A stretch of DNA of 64,000 nt from Bradyrhizobium jicamae (GTDB lineage: Bacteria > Pseudomonadota > Alphaproteobacteria > Rhizobiales > Xanthobacteraceae): the NCBI RefSeq assembly GCF_018130695.1, contig NZ_JAFCJX010000003.1, positions 248,001-312,000 of the forward strand, read 5' to 3'. Under the pieces are notes generated by a model. It searched no databases. It was not told the origin of the DNA and worked only from the letters and a program-made list of their open reading frames with translations. This document shows positions 37,723-47,157 of the stretch, piece after piece (position 1 is the stretch's first letter; every line of letters starts with the position of its first letter). Both the position numbers and the translations under genes were made by a program.

Positions 37723-38181
37723 TTATTTCACCGCCAGCAGCTCGACATCGAACATCAGCGTCGCATTCGGCGGAATCACGCCGCCGGCGCCGCGCGCGCC
37801 GTAGCCAAGCGCGGGCGGAATGATCAGCGTGCGCTTGCCGCCGACCTGCATGGTGGCGACGCCCTCGTCCCAGCCCTTGATGACGCGGCCCATGCCGATC
37901 GGAAACTCGAAGGGCTCGTTGCGGTCGACGGAGGAGTCGAATTTCTTGCCCTTCTGGCCGTTCTCGTAGAGCCAGCCGGTGTAATGCATCACGCAGGTCT
38001 GGCCGGTCTTCGGCGAAGCGCCGGTGCCAACCTTGCTGTCGATGATCTGAAGGCCTGAGGACGTGGTCATGGGCTTTCCTGCAGTTTGGGCCGCTGCCAT
38101 CTCTGAGACAACGGGCGTGGAGATCGCGGCCGCCAGACCAGCGAACGCAGTTTTGATGATCATGCGTCGGGAAGATCGCAT
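37723..38181 (-). CDS. FKBP-type peptidyl-prolyl isomerase, exported
   Basis: A 152-residue FKBP. The N-terminus ([19 protein letters not shown]) is a secretory leader with a twin-Arg, so Sec or Tat export to the periplasm is likely. The catalytic domain from about residue 38 shows [59 protein letters not shown] and [13 protein letters not shown], complete for the FKBP active site. It assists folding by isomerising Xaa-Pro bonds. Confidence 0.92.
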   Translation of the reverse strand: MRSSRRMIIKTAFAGLAAAISTPVVSEMAAAQTAGKPMTTSSGLQIIDSKVGTGASPKTGQTCVMHYTGWLYENGQKGKKFDSSVDRNEPFEFPIGMGRVIKGWDEGVATMQVGGKRTLIIPPALGYGARGAGGVIPPNATLMFDVELLAVK

Positions 38182-38245
38182 TGAGATACCTCTTGTGAAG
38201 GACGGCCGTGTCTAGCCCAGCGGCGCGCAAATCCCTAGCCAATTT

Positions 38246-39511
38246 TCAGGGAGCCGCCATGCCGCCGTCGCGGTCCAGCGCGAAATCATCCAGCAGCAGC
38301 GAGCTCCCGCCGGCGATGAGATCGCCGATCAGTTGCGCCGCGAGATAGCTGAAGGTGATGCCGTTGCCGCCATAGCCATAGGCGGCGTACACACCTTTCG
38401 CGCCGGGCACGGGACCGATCAGCGGCAGACCGTCTTCTGTGGTGTCGAACGCGCCTGCCCAGCGATGTGCGATCTTGATGTCGGCGCGCGGCCACAGTGC
38501 TGCGAGACGTTTTGCGAGCAAGCGCGACTTCTGCGGAATCAGCCGATCGCGCGCCTCCGGTTCGATCGTCTCCTCGCTGTCTTCGCCGCCGATGATGATA
38601 CGGCCGGACGGCGTCGTGCGCGCGTAGAGATAGTCCCTGGTGGCCTCCCAGATCAGCGCACCATCCTTCCAGATGTTTTGCGGCTGAGGCGTGGTTGCAA
38701 TGGCCCAACTGGACGACACGTTCTGGATGCCTGAATGGACGATGTCCGGCATCACATAGCCGGTCGCCAGGACCACGGATGTCGCTTCGATGACATGTCC
38801 CTCCTCGAGTTCGACAGTCACGGACTGTCCCGCTCGATCGAATGCCACGGCTTCCGCGTCGAACAGGCGTGCGCCGCGCGAGACCGCGAGTCGCAACAGG
38901 CCGCGCGCCAGCTGCAGCGGATCGGCGTCGGCCGCGCCGGGTGAGACGATCGCGCCTGCGCGCGCGATCTCGTAAGCTTCCAGCAAGTGCGCGTGATCGA
39001 GAAAATCTCCCGGCAATCCGGCGCGGCGGCGAAGCCTGTGCTCTTCGATCAGCTCCAACGCGCTATCGCCGGCGGCCAGATAGAGCGAGGTCTTCGCCCT
39101 GACCTCGCCCGGCAATCCGAGATCGTGCACCAGCGCGCTCAGGCCCGTCACCGCATCGAGGCTTGCGCGATAGGCTCGCACGGCGCGCTCGAAGCCATAG
39201 GCTTCGGTGAGTGCGACCAGCGAGCGATCGATCTCCCACAACAGCATCGAGGTGCTGGCCGCCGTGCTGCCACGGCCGGGATGCTCGCGGTCGACGATGA
39301 CGACGTCGAGCCCTTGCCGCGTCAGCCGCTCCGCCACCAGCGAGCCGGTGATCCCGGCGCCGACGATCAGCGCGTCGCAGCGGAGATTTTCAGTGACCGC
39401 CGGCCGCGGGGGATGCTTCGCGACGGCAAACCACGGCGACGAGCCGCCGCGAAGATCGGAGTGGTCGGTATTGCCGGAATCGAAAGTTGGGATGAGCAGC
39501 CTCGCACGCAG
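38246..39511 (-). CDS. FAD-dependent amino-acid-oxidase-like oxidoreductase with a non-ATG start
   Basis: A DAO-family flavoprotein of about 421 residues. The essential FAD motif ALIVGAGITGSLVAERL lies upstream of the first ATG, GTG or TTG in frame (the GTG at 39337 is inside it). The frame stays open back to a TAG at 39527-39529 and reads RLLIPTFDSGNTDHSDLRGGSSPW before the FAD motif. The only start-like codons there are CTG 39511, with AAGG six bases upstream, and CTG 39499. The C-terminus has GIYAAYGYGGNGITFSYLAAQL-type closure (VYAAYGYGGNGITFS). It follows the gamma-glutamyltransferase gene by 44 bp and may be co-transcribed. The start is uncertain. Confidence 0.72.
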   Translation of the reverse strand: MRARLLIPTFDSGNTDHSDLRGGSSPWFAVAKHPPRPAVTENLRCDALIVGAGITGSLVAERLTRQGLDVVIVDREHPGRGSTAASTSMLLWEIDRSLVALTEAYGFERAVRAYRASLDAVTGLSALVHDLGLPGEVRAKTSLYLAAGDSALELIEEHRLRRRAGLPGDFLDHAHLLEAYEIARAGAIVSPGAADADPLQLARGLLRLAVSRGARLFDAEAVAFDRAGQSVTVELEEGHVIEATSVVLATGYVMPDIVHSGIQNVSSSWAIATTPQPQNIWKDGALIWEATRDYLYARTTPSGRIIIGGEDSEETIEPEARDRLIPQKSRLLAKRLAALWPRADIKIAHRWAGAFDTTEDGLPLIGPVPGAKGVYAAYGYGGNGITFSYLAAQLIGDLIAGGSSLLLDDFALDRDGGMAAP

Positions 39512-39555
39512 AAAATGCCTTGGGCACTAACCGGTGCGAAGCCGCACGGTTCCTC

Positions 39556-41184
39556 TCAATAGCCCAGCGCGCAGCCGTCCTTGCGCGGGTCGGAGCCGCC
39601 GGTCAGCGTGCCCTTGTCCCAGTCGATCCAGATGCCCTGGGCGCCGCCGAGCGGCGCGACCACGCTGGTGGTCTTGTGGCCGATCTTCCTCAGACCCTCG
39701 ACGATCTCGGCGGGCACGCTGTCCTCGAGCTGATAGACGCCCTCGTAATGCAGGCCGCGCGGCATGTCGATCGCCTCCTGCACGTCGCAGCCATAGTCGA
39801 GGATGTTGGTCAGCACATGGGTCTGGCCGACCGGCTGGTACTGCCCGCCCATCACGGCGAACGGCATCTGCGCGCGGCCGCCCTTGGTCAGGAGCCCCGG
39901 CATGATCGTGTGCAGCGGGCGCTTGCTGCCGGCGATGCAGTTGGGGTGGCCGGGCTGGATGCGGAAGCCGCCGGCACGGTTCTGCAGCAGCACGCCGGTC
40001 CTGTTGGAGACGATCGCCGAGCCGAAGGAATGCGCGACCGAATTGATGAACGAGCAGACGTTGCGATCCTTGTCCACCACCGTGATGTAGATGGTCGAGG
40101 GATTCATCGGCGGCGCGACGTTCGGCAAATCGAGCAGGCCGTCCATCCGGATCTTGCTGATGTAGTCGTCGGCAAAACCCTTGGCGAGCATCTCGGCGAC
40201 ATCGATCTTCATGCTGGCGGGGTCGGCCACATGCATCTCGCGATTCATGTAGGCGATGCGCGCGGCTTCCGCTTCGAGATGGAAACGCTCGACACTGAGC
40301 GGCGCGAATTTGGTGAGGTCGAAGCGTGACAGGATGTTGAGCATCAATAGCGCGGTGATGCCGGGACCGTTCGGCGGGCACTGCCAGAGGTCATAGCCCT
40401 TGTACATGGTGCCGATCGGTGTCGTCACTTCCGTGGTGTGCGCGGCGAAGTCATCAAGCGTATGCAGGCCGCCGATCGACCGCAGCGTCTCGACGATGTC
40501 TTCGGCGACCGGGCCCTTGTAGAAGGCGTCGCGGCCATCCCTGGCGATCGCGCGCAGCGTCTTGCCGAGCTCGGGCTGACGGATGACGTCGCCGGCCTTG
40601 GCCGGCTGCCCGTGCGGCAGCAGATAGCGCTCGGTATTGGTGCCAGCCTTCAGCTTCTCGAACTGGTTCTTCCAGTCGAAGGCGATGCGCGGGGCGACGA
40701 CGTAGCCCTCTTCGGCCGCTTTGATCGCAGGCTGGGCCAGCCGGTCGAACCCGAACTTGCCGTGATCGCGCAGCACGGTCGCGAAGGCGTCGATCACACC
40801 GGGAATGGAGACGGCGTGGGCCGAGGTCAGCGGCACCGAATTGATCTTGCGCTCGAGATACCAGTCGGCGTTCGCCGCCTTCGGCGCCCGGCCGGAGCCG
40901 TTATAGGCTGATATCTTGCCCTCGCCGCGCGGCTGGATCAGCGCGAAGCAGTCGCCGCCGATGCCGGTCGATTGCGGCTCGATCACGCCGAGCAGCAGGC
41001 TGCCCGCGACAGCCGCATCCGCCGCCGTGCCGCCCTCGCGCAGTACCTCGATCGCCGCCAGCGATGCCTGCGGATGCGAGGTCGCCACCATCGCGTTCTG
41101 GGCATGGACCGTGGACCGGCCGGCAAAATGGAAATTCCTCATCTTCAGGGCTCGCTTGATCTTGTTTCTTTGGGGGGCGCTCAT
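39556..41184 (-). CDS. gamma-glutamyltransferase family protein
   Basis: A 542-residue Ntn-hydrolase of the gamma-glutamyltransferase family. The N-terminal part shows AMVATSHPQASLAAIEVLREGGTAADAAVA and STGIGGDCFALI. The self-cleavage/catalytic Thr is in NPSTIYITVVDKDRN. The C-terminal small subunit includes GSKRPLHTIMPGLL. There is no obvious signal peptide, unlike periplasmic GGT of E. coli, so it may be cytosolic or act on another gamma-glutamyl or acyl substrate (cephalosporin acylase-type relatives exist). ATG 41184 and ATG 41142 are both possible starts. Confidence 0.9.
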   Translation of the reverse strand: MSAPQRNKIKRALKMRNFHFAGRSTVHAQNAMVATSHPQASLAAIEVLREGGTAADAAVAGSLLLGVIEPQSTGIGGDCFALIQPRGEGKISAYNGSGRAPKAANADWYLERKINSVPLTSAHAVSIPGVIDAFATVLRDHGKFGFDRLAQPAIKAAEEGYVVAPRIAFDWKNQFEKLKAGTNTERYLLPHGQPAKAGDVIRQPELGKTLRAIARDGRDAFYKGPVAEDIVETLRSIGGLHTLDDFAAHTTEVTTPIGTMYKGYDLWQCPPNGPGITALLMLNILSRFDLTKFAPLSVERFHLEAEAARIAYMNREMHVADPASMKIDVAEMLAKGFADDYISKIRMDGLLDLPNVAPPMNPSTIYITVVDKDRNVCSFINSVAHSFGSAIVSNRTGVLLQNRAGGFRIQPGHPNCIAGSKRPLHTIMPGLLTKGGRAQMPFAVMGGQYQPVGQTHVLTNILDYGCDVQEAIDMPRGLHYEGVYQLEDSVPAEIVEGLRKIGHKTTSVVAPLGGAQGIWIDWDKGTLTGGSDPRKDGCALGY

Positions 41185-41324
41185 CCGGGCGGATGCAAGC
41201 TACATGACACATTCATGGCTGACGGGGCAATGGCTGGCATACCAAGTGATGGCAGGGGAATTATCTCGATAATGCATGGCTTTGCGGGGTTTCGCGGCGT
41301 GCCCCGCCCTGATACACCGGCGCC

Positions 41325-42065
41325 ATGCCCCTCAAGGTCGCCGCCCTCTATCAATTCGCCGCGCTGCCGGATTATTGCGCATTGCGCGAGCCGCTGCGCG
41401 CGCTCTGCGCAAGCCTCCATCTCAAGGGCAGCCTCCTGCTGGCGCATGAGGGCATCAACGGCACCGTCGCGGGCCAACCTGAAGATATCGATGCCTTCGT
41501 TGCCGAATTGCAGCACGGGCCGCTGTTCGGCGGTCGGCTCGACAATCTCGAGCTGAAATTCTCGGAGGCCGCCGAGATGCCGTTCGGGCGGCTCAAGGTG
41601 CGGCTGAAGAAGGAGATCGTGACGCTCGGCGCCGCGGTCGATCCAACCGCGCGCGTCGGCACCTATGTCGGCGCCGCCGACTGGAACGCGCTGATATCGT
41701 CGCCCGACACGCTGGTGCTCGACACTCGGAATGCTTTCGAGGTGGCGATGGGCACGTTCGAGGGCGCGGTCGACCCTGACATCAAGAGCTTTGGTCAGTT
41801 CAAGGAATTTGCTGCCGAGCATCTCGATCCGGCCAAGCATCAGAAGATCGCGATGTTCTGCACCGGCGGCATCCGCTGCGAGAAGGCCAGCGCGTATCTG
41901 CTCGCCCACGGCTTTGCCGAGGTCTATCATCTCAAGGGCGGCATTCTGAAATATCTGGAAGAGACGCCGGAAGCCGACAGCCGCTGGCGCGGCGACTGCT
42001 TCGTGTTCGACGAGCGCGTCGCGCTCGGCCACGGCCTGCGCGAACGAGCTAAGGACGTCGCATGA
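41325..42065 (+). CDS. trhO: rhodanese-domain tRNA uridine(34) hydroxylase
   Basis: A 246-residue YceA/TrhO protein, which hydroxylates uridine 34 of tRNAs in an oxygen-dependent route towards 5-methoxyuridine-type modifications. An N-terminal acylphosphatase-like domain (about 1-95) carries [14 protein letters not shown]. The rhodanese domain follows with the active-site loop [10 protein letters not shown] (Cys179, Cys185), as in the family. It overlaps slyX by four bases (ATGA), so both are translated from one mRNA. Confidence 0.93.
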   Translation: MPLKVAALYQFAALPDYCALREPLRALCASLHLKGSLLLAHEGINGTVAGQPEDIDAFVAELQHGPLFGGRLDNLELKFSEAAEMPFGRLKVRLKKEIVTLGAAVDPTARVGTYVGAADWNALISSPDTLVLDTRNAFEVAMGTFEGAVDPDIKSFGQFKEFAAEHLDPAKHQKIAMFCTGGIRCEKASAYLLAHGFAEVYHLKGGILKYLEETPEADSRWRGDCFVFDERVALGHGLRERAKDVA

Positions 42066-42277
42066 GCGAGATCGCAAGGCTCAGTGAGCGGATCGATGCG
42101 CTGGAGATGCGCCTGACCTACCAGGACGAGACCGTCGAGACGCTGAACCAGACCATCACCGCGCAGTGGAAGCAGATCGATGCGCTGACGCGGCAGGTCG
42201 CGGAGCTGCGCGATCGGCTGCAGGAGGCCGAGACCAACGCGCCCGGCCCCACCAACGAAAGGCCGCCGCACTACTAG
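42062..42277 (+). CDS. slyX: SlyX family protein
   Basis: A 71-residue coiled-coil protein: [47 protein letters not shown], followed by a Pro-rich tail ending PPHY, the usual SlyX terminus. Its role is unknown despite wide distribution. The ATGA overlap with trhO indicates translational coupling. Confidence 0.92.
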   Translation: MSEIARLSERIDALEMRLTYQDETVETLNQTITAQWKQIDALTRQVAELRDRLQEAETNAPGPTNERPPHY

Positions 42278-42405
42278 CGCATGATCCGGAAAAGTGTGAA
42301 GCGGTTTTCCCTCGCGACAAACGCGGAACGCGTTTGCGCGGAGATCATGCGCAAACAAAGGGCCTAAGGCGCGATGGCGATTCAACCCAATCTCATCGCG
42401 CTTTA
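42278..42405. repeat. two adjacent dispersed palindromes (GCGCATGATCCGGAAAAG and TAAAGCGCGATGAGATT types)
   Basis: The first palindrome (42278-42352) has GCGCATGATC/GATCATGCGC ends around CCGGAAAAGTGTGAAGCGGTTTTCC and ACAAACGCG...CGCGTTTGC inner arms. The second (42365-42405) has TAAGGCGCGATG...CATCGCGCTTTA arms around TTCAACCC. Both are of types that recur in Rhizobiales. They sit between the convergent slyX and LysR genes and may terminate both. Confidence 0.75.
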
Positions 42406-43284
42406 GGTGGCCGCCGGTATCTTCCCGGCGTCCGTGAAGAACACCTGCGCGAGCTGATGCACCAGCGCGGTCGCCCGATCATCATCGAGGCCGGACCGCA
42501 CACACAACAATCGCCGGAGCATCGGCAATTGCGGCAGATAGTACTCGCGCGCCGGAATCAGGAAGGATGGCACCATCCGCTCCGGAATGATCGTCAGGCC
42601 GATACCTGCGCGGGCTGCCTCGAGCCGCAGTTGATGGTTGGGGCTCCTGAACACGATCTTGTAGGACATATTGTGCTTGGTCAGGGTGCGGATCATCCAG
42701 TCGTCGCCAGGCCATGCCAGGATCGGCAGCGGCGCCCCCGGACGCAGGACGAAATCGCGGGACCGCACCCAAACCGACGGCTCCTCGGCCTCGTTCACAA
42801 TGGTGATGTCCTGCTCGTTGTCGGTCAGCGGATTGCTGTAAATGAACGCGACATCAATGTAGCCGTCGACCAGTCCGCGAACGATCGCGGGCGAAAGATC
42901 GGCATGGACGAAGACGTCGGCAAGCGCCACGGCCGATTGCAACCTGATGAATTCGTCGGCGAGCAGGGTGCTGATGCCCAGCCGCACCGCCAGTGGCCCC
43001 TCATTATTGCCGCCGAGCCTGAGGAGCTGGTCGTTGGCTTCCAGGATCCGCCTCGCCTGCTGCACGGCGACCTTGCCGAGCTCGGTGGTCGTCGTGCCGC
43101 CCGCCGTTTTCACGAACAGCGCGCCGCCGACCAGGCTTTGCAGCCGCTTCACCTGCGAGCTGATGGCAGGCTGGCTCAGTCCGAGACGCTCGCCAGCCTT
43201 GGACAGGCTTCCGGTTTCGGCTATGGCGACGACAGTGCGAATGATTTCAATCGGAACATTCAGGAATTGATTTCGTCTCTGCAT
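42403..43284 (-). CDS. LysR-family transcriptional regulator
   Basis: A 293-residue LTTR. The N-terminal winged helix-turn-helix reads VPIEIIRTVVAIAETGSLSKAGERLGLSQPAISSQVKRLQSLVGG (residues 9-53), followed by the linker helix and a periplasmic-binding-protein-like effector domain. ATG 43284 has GGAG six bases upstream; the frame continues upstream to 43341 without LTTR similarity. A T-N11-A operator lies 49 bp upstream (43333-43359), so autoregulation is likely. There is no close divergent target gene. Confidence 0.9.
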   Translation of the reverse strand: MQRRNQFLNVPIEIIRTVVAIAETGSLSKAGERLGLSQPAISSQVKRLQSLVGGALFVKTAGGTTTTELGKVAVQQARRILEANDQLLRLGGNNEGPLAVRLGISTLLADEFIRLQSAVALADVFVHADLSPAIVRGLVDGYIDVAFIYSNPLTDNEQDITIVNEAEEPSVWVRSRDFVLRPGAPLPILAWPGDDWMIRTLTKHNMSYKIVFRSPNHQLRLEAARAGIGLTIIPERMVPSFLIPAREYYLPQLPMLRRLLCVRSGLDDDRATALVHQLAQVFFTDAGKIPAAT

Positions 43285-43332
43285 CGAAGCTCCAGTCGCG
43301 GGCGTGACACTGCGACGCGCGAGTCGCCCGCG

Positions 43333-43359
43333 TGCAACCAATACTAACGAATGGTTGCA
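43333..43359. promoter_or_regulatory. LysR-type operator upstream of the LTTR gene
   Basis: Perfect inverted repeat TGCAACCA (43333-43340), 11-bp spacer, TGGTTGCA (43352-43359). This contains the T-N11-A core typical of LysR recognition sites. The remaining gap to 43643 (about 280 bp) shows no convincing gene. Confidence 0.75.
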
Positions 43360-43643
43360 TGTTTACCGAGCTTCAAATTTTGGGAAGTACGAGCCATACA
43401 TACCTTAGCGTGCATAGTGGGCTGCCGCTCGGTAATCGAGAACCGCTATAGCGCTGATCGGGCAGCATTTTACCGGCTTATATCGCCGCGTCTTATTGCC
43501 CCATCAAGAACTATCGGTCCGCTAACGCTGAGGACCCTATTTGCTCGGATACCATATTCCGAATCCCGGAAGCTTTCCTACAGATCGCGTTCAGAAAGGC
43601 CTGCAACTCTGGCCGAAAACATTTGACGTTGCAGGTTCTGACA

Positions 43644-44057
43644 ATGAAAAAATTCATTCCTTGCCGAAGCGGCGCAAGCGCCGTCGAGTTCGCACTGATG
43701 CTGCCGCTGTTTCTCGCCATCATCTTCGGTATCGTCGTATTCGGCTCCTATCTGGCGATGGTCCATGGCGTGCAGCAGCTCGCCGCCGAAGCCGCGCGGT
43801 CCTCGGTCGCCGGCATCAGCGATACGGAACGCAACAGCCTGGCGACGAACTATGTGGCGACGAACGCAGCGACCTATCCGCTGATCGTTCCCTCCAACCT
43901 GTCCGTCAACGCCGCGCCGTCGTCCGGCAATCCGAATGTTTACGTCGTCACCGTCAATTACAACGCGTCCGGGATGTTCATCTACAGCCTGCCCTTCGTG
44001 CCGGCGCCACCGACCACCATCGTCCGCTCCGCCGCAATTCAATACGGAGGATTCTGA
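43644..44057 (+). CDS. TadE-like pilus/secretion-associated protein
   Basis: A 137-residue TadE-domain pseudopilin-like protein. The N-terminal CRSGASAVEFALMLPLFLAIIFGIVVFGSYLAM (residues 5-37) is the classic TadE signature, with the G/A-x-x-x-VEF motif and one membrane helix. The rest is extracytoplasmic. ATG 43644 is chosen over TTG 43623. The TadG-like gene starts one base after its stop. No other tad/cpa genes (prepilin, CpaF, TadB/C, RcpA) are present here. Confidence 0.88.
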   Translation: MKKFIPCRSGASAVEFALMLPLFLAIIFGIVVFGSYLAMVHGVQQLAAEAARSSVAGISDTERNSLATNYVATNAATYPLIVPSNLSVNAAPSSGNPNVYVVTVNYNASGMFIYSLPFVPAPPTTIVRSAAIQYGGF

Positions 44058-44058
44058 C

Positions 44059-45729
44059 GTGACGACGATGCTGGCCCTGTTGCGACGCTTCGATGCCGAT
44101 GAACGCGGCAATTTCGCCATCATCGGCGCCGGCCTGATGACCCTCGTCGTCGGCTGCGCGGCGCTCGCCGTCGATCTCGGTACGATCTTCACCGACCGCC
44201 GGAAAGCCCAAAGCGCGGCCGATCTTGCCGCGATCATCGCAGCCAGCAACCTGTCCAATGCGGTCAATGCCGCAACCGCGACGGTGGTGCAGAACAAATA
44301 CCCGGCCAGCTCGCTTGCGAAAGTCGAACTCGGAAACTATTCGGCCAACTCCACAATCGCGCCGCAGGCACGGTTCGTCACGCCCGCAGTCGGCACAGCC
44401 AATGCCGCACGGGTGACGCTGAATACGCAAACGCCGCTGTATTTTGCGCGCTATTTCACCGGGAAAAATCAATACCCCATCACGACGACCGCAACGGCGT
44501 CCTCCACCGCACTGGCCTCGTTCGCGATCGGCTCGCGGCTCGCGGCGATCAACGGCGGATTGATCAACACGATGCTCGGCAGCATGCTGGGCACCACACT
44601 GTCGTTGTCGGCGATGGACTATCAGGCCCTGATCAACGCCCGGGTCGATGCACTGGATTTCCTGTCGAACCTCGCGACGCGCGTCAACATGACGGGCGTC
44701 ACCTATGACACCCTGTTGAACAGCAACATCAAGGTCTCGGATATCATTGCCGCCGCGCTGACCACGCAGCAGGCGACCAACGGTGCCAATGCCGCGACGA
44801 CGGCGCTCTCGACGATCGCGCAGGCCACCACCGGCGTCACGACCAAGATCAAGCCGAGCTCGCTGATCGACGTTGGTCCTTTCGCCAACCTCGCGGCCGG
44901 ACAGAAGCCAAAACTCAGCGCCGGGGTATCCGTCTTCGACCTGCTCTCCGCCACGGCACAGCTCGCCAACGGCTCGCACCAGATCGCGACGTCGGTCAAC
45001 CTCGGCCTGCCCGGCATCGCCAACGTGTCGGTGCTGGCGACTGTCGGCGAGCGGCCGGTCGGCTCGGGATGGGTCGAGCTCGGCGCGCAGGGCGCGAGCG
45101 TGCACACCGCTCAAACACGAATCCTGCTCTCGATCCAGCTGGCCGGCAGCGGCCCCGTTCCCGGCGTCAACCTGCCGCTCTATGTAGAGGTCGCCTCCGG
45201 CACCGCCACCCTCAATGCCGTATCCTGCGGACTGCCCAACGTCGGCACGTCGCGCGTGACGCTCGCCGCCACGCCCGGAATCGTCGATGCCTGGATCGGC
45301 GGCGTCACCGCCGCCGACATGACGAATTTCTCGGTGAAGCCGAACCCGCCCGCGGCGACACTGGTCAATGTCGGCGGCATCACGGTCTCGGGCAAAGCCC
45401 ATGCCGGGATGGGCAATACGACGCCGACCAATGTCGACTTCACCTATGTCGACATCCAGTCCGCGGTGAAGAAGACGGTGACGACGAGCAACTTCACCTC
45501 GTCGCTGACCGCGAGCCTGCTCGGCGATCTCTCGCTGTCCGTCAATGCCGGCCCGCTCGCCATTCCCGTCCCCGGCATTGGTGGCACGGTGTCGGGCATT
45601 CTGAACGGCGCGACCAGCTCGATCGACCAGACGCTGGCGTCCGTGCTGGCGACGCTCGGCATCGGAATCGGACAGGTCGATCTGTGGGTGATGGGAATTC
45701 GCTGCGACGGCGCGGTGCTGGTCAATTAG
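44059..45729 (+). CDS. TadG-like membrane-anchored surface protein
   Basis: A 556-residue protein. The N-terminus DERGNFAIIGAGLMTLVVGCAALAVDLGTIFTDRRKAQSAADLAAIIAA (residues 13-61) is the TadG signature: one membrane helix followed by the YxxxRRxLQxAADxAALAAA-like segment. The remaining 490 residues are Ala/Thr/Ser/Val-rich and low in charge, as in adhesin-like extracytoplasmic domains. GTG 44059 lies eight bases after GGAGG and is preferred to ATG 44068. It is probably co-expressed with the TadE-like gene; the exact function is unknown. Confidence 0.85.
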   Translation: MTTMLALLRRFDADERGNFAIIGAGLMTLVVGCAALAVDLGTIFTDRRKAQSAADLAAIIAASNLSNAVNAATATVVQNKYPASSLAKVELGNYSANSTIAPQARFVTPAVGTANAARVTLNTQTPLYFARYFTGKNQYPITTTATASSTALASFAIGSRLAAINGGLINTMLGSMLGTTLSLSAMDYQALINARVDALDFLSNLATRVNMTGVTYDTLLNSNIKVSDIIAAALTTQQATNGANAATTALSTIAQATTGVTTKIKPSSLIDVGPFANLAAGQKPKLSAGVSVFDLLSATAQLANGSHQIATSVNLGLPGIANVSVLATVGERPVGSGWVELGAQGASVHTAQTRILLSIQLAGSGPVPGVNLPLYVEVASGTATLNAVSCGLPNVGTSRVTLAATPGIVDAWIGGVTAADMTNFSVKPNPPAATLVNVGGITVSGKAHAGMGNTTPTNVDFTYVDIQSAVKKTVTTSNFTSSLTASLLGDLSLSVNAGPLAIPVPGIGGTVSGILNGATSSIDQTLASVLATLGIGIGQVDLWVMGIRCDGAVLVN

Positions 45730-45761
45730 GCCGTGACGCCGGCGTCGCGTCGCTGCGCGGC

Positions 45762-47155
<1,394 letters not shown>

Positions 47156-47157
47156 CG

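Noticed and set aside
43351..43626. 91-codon plus-strand frame between the LysR and TadE-like genes
   Set aside because: No ribosome-binding site, codon use unlike neighbours, no recognisable motif, and it overlaps the LysR-type operator region.
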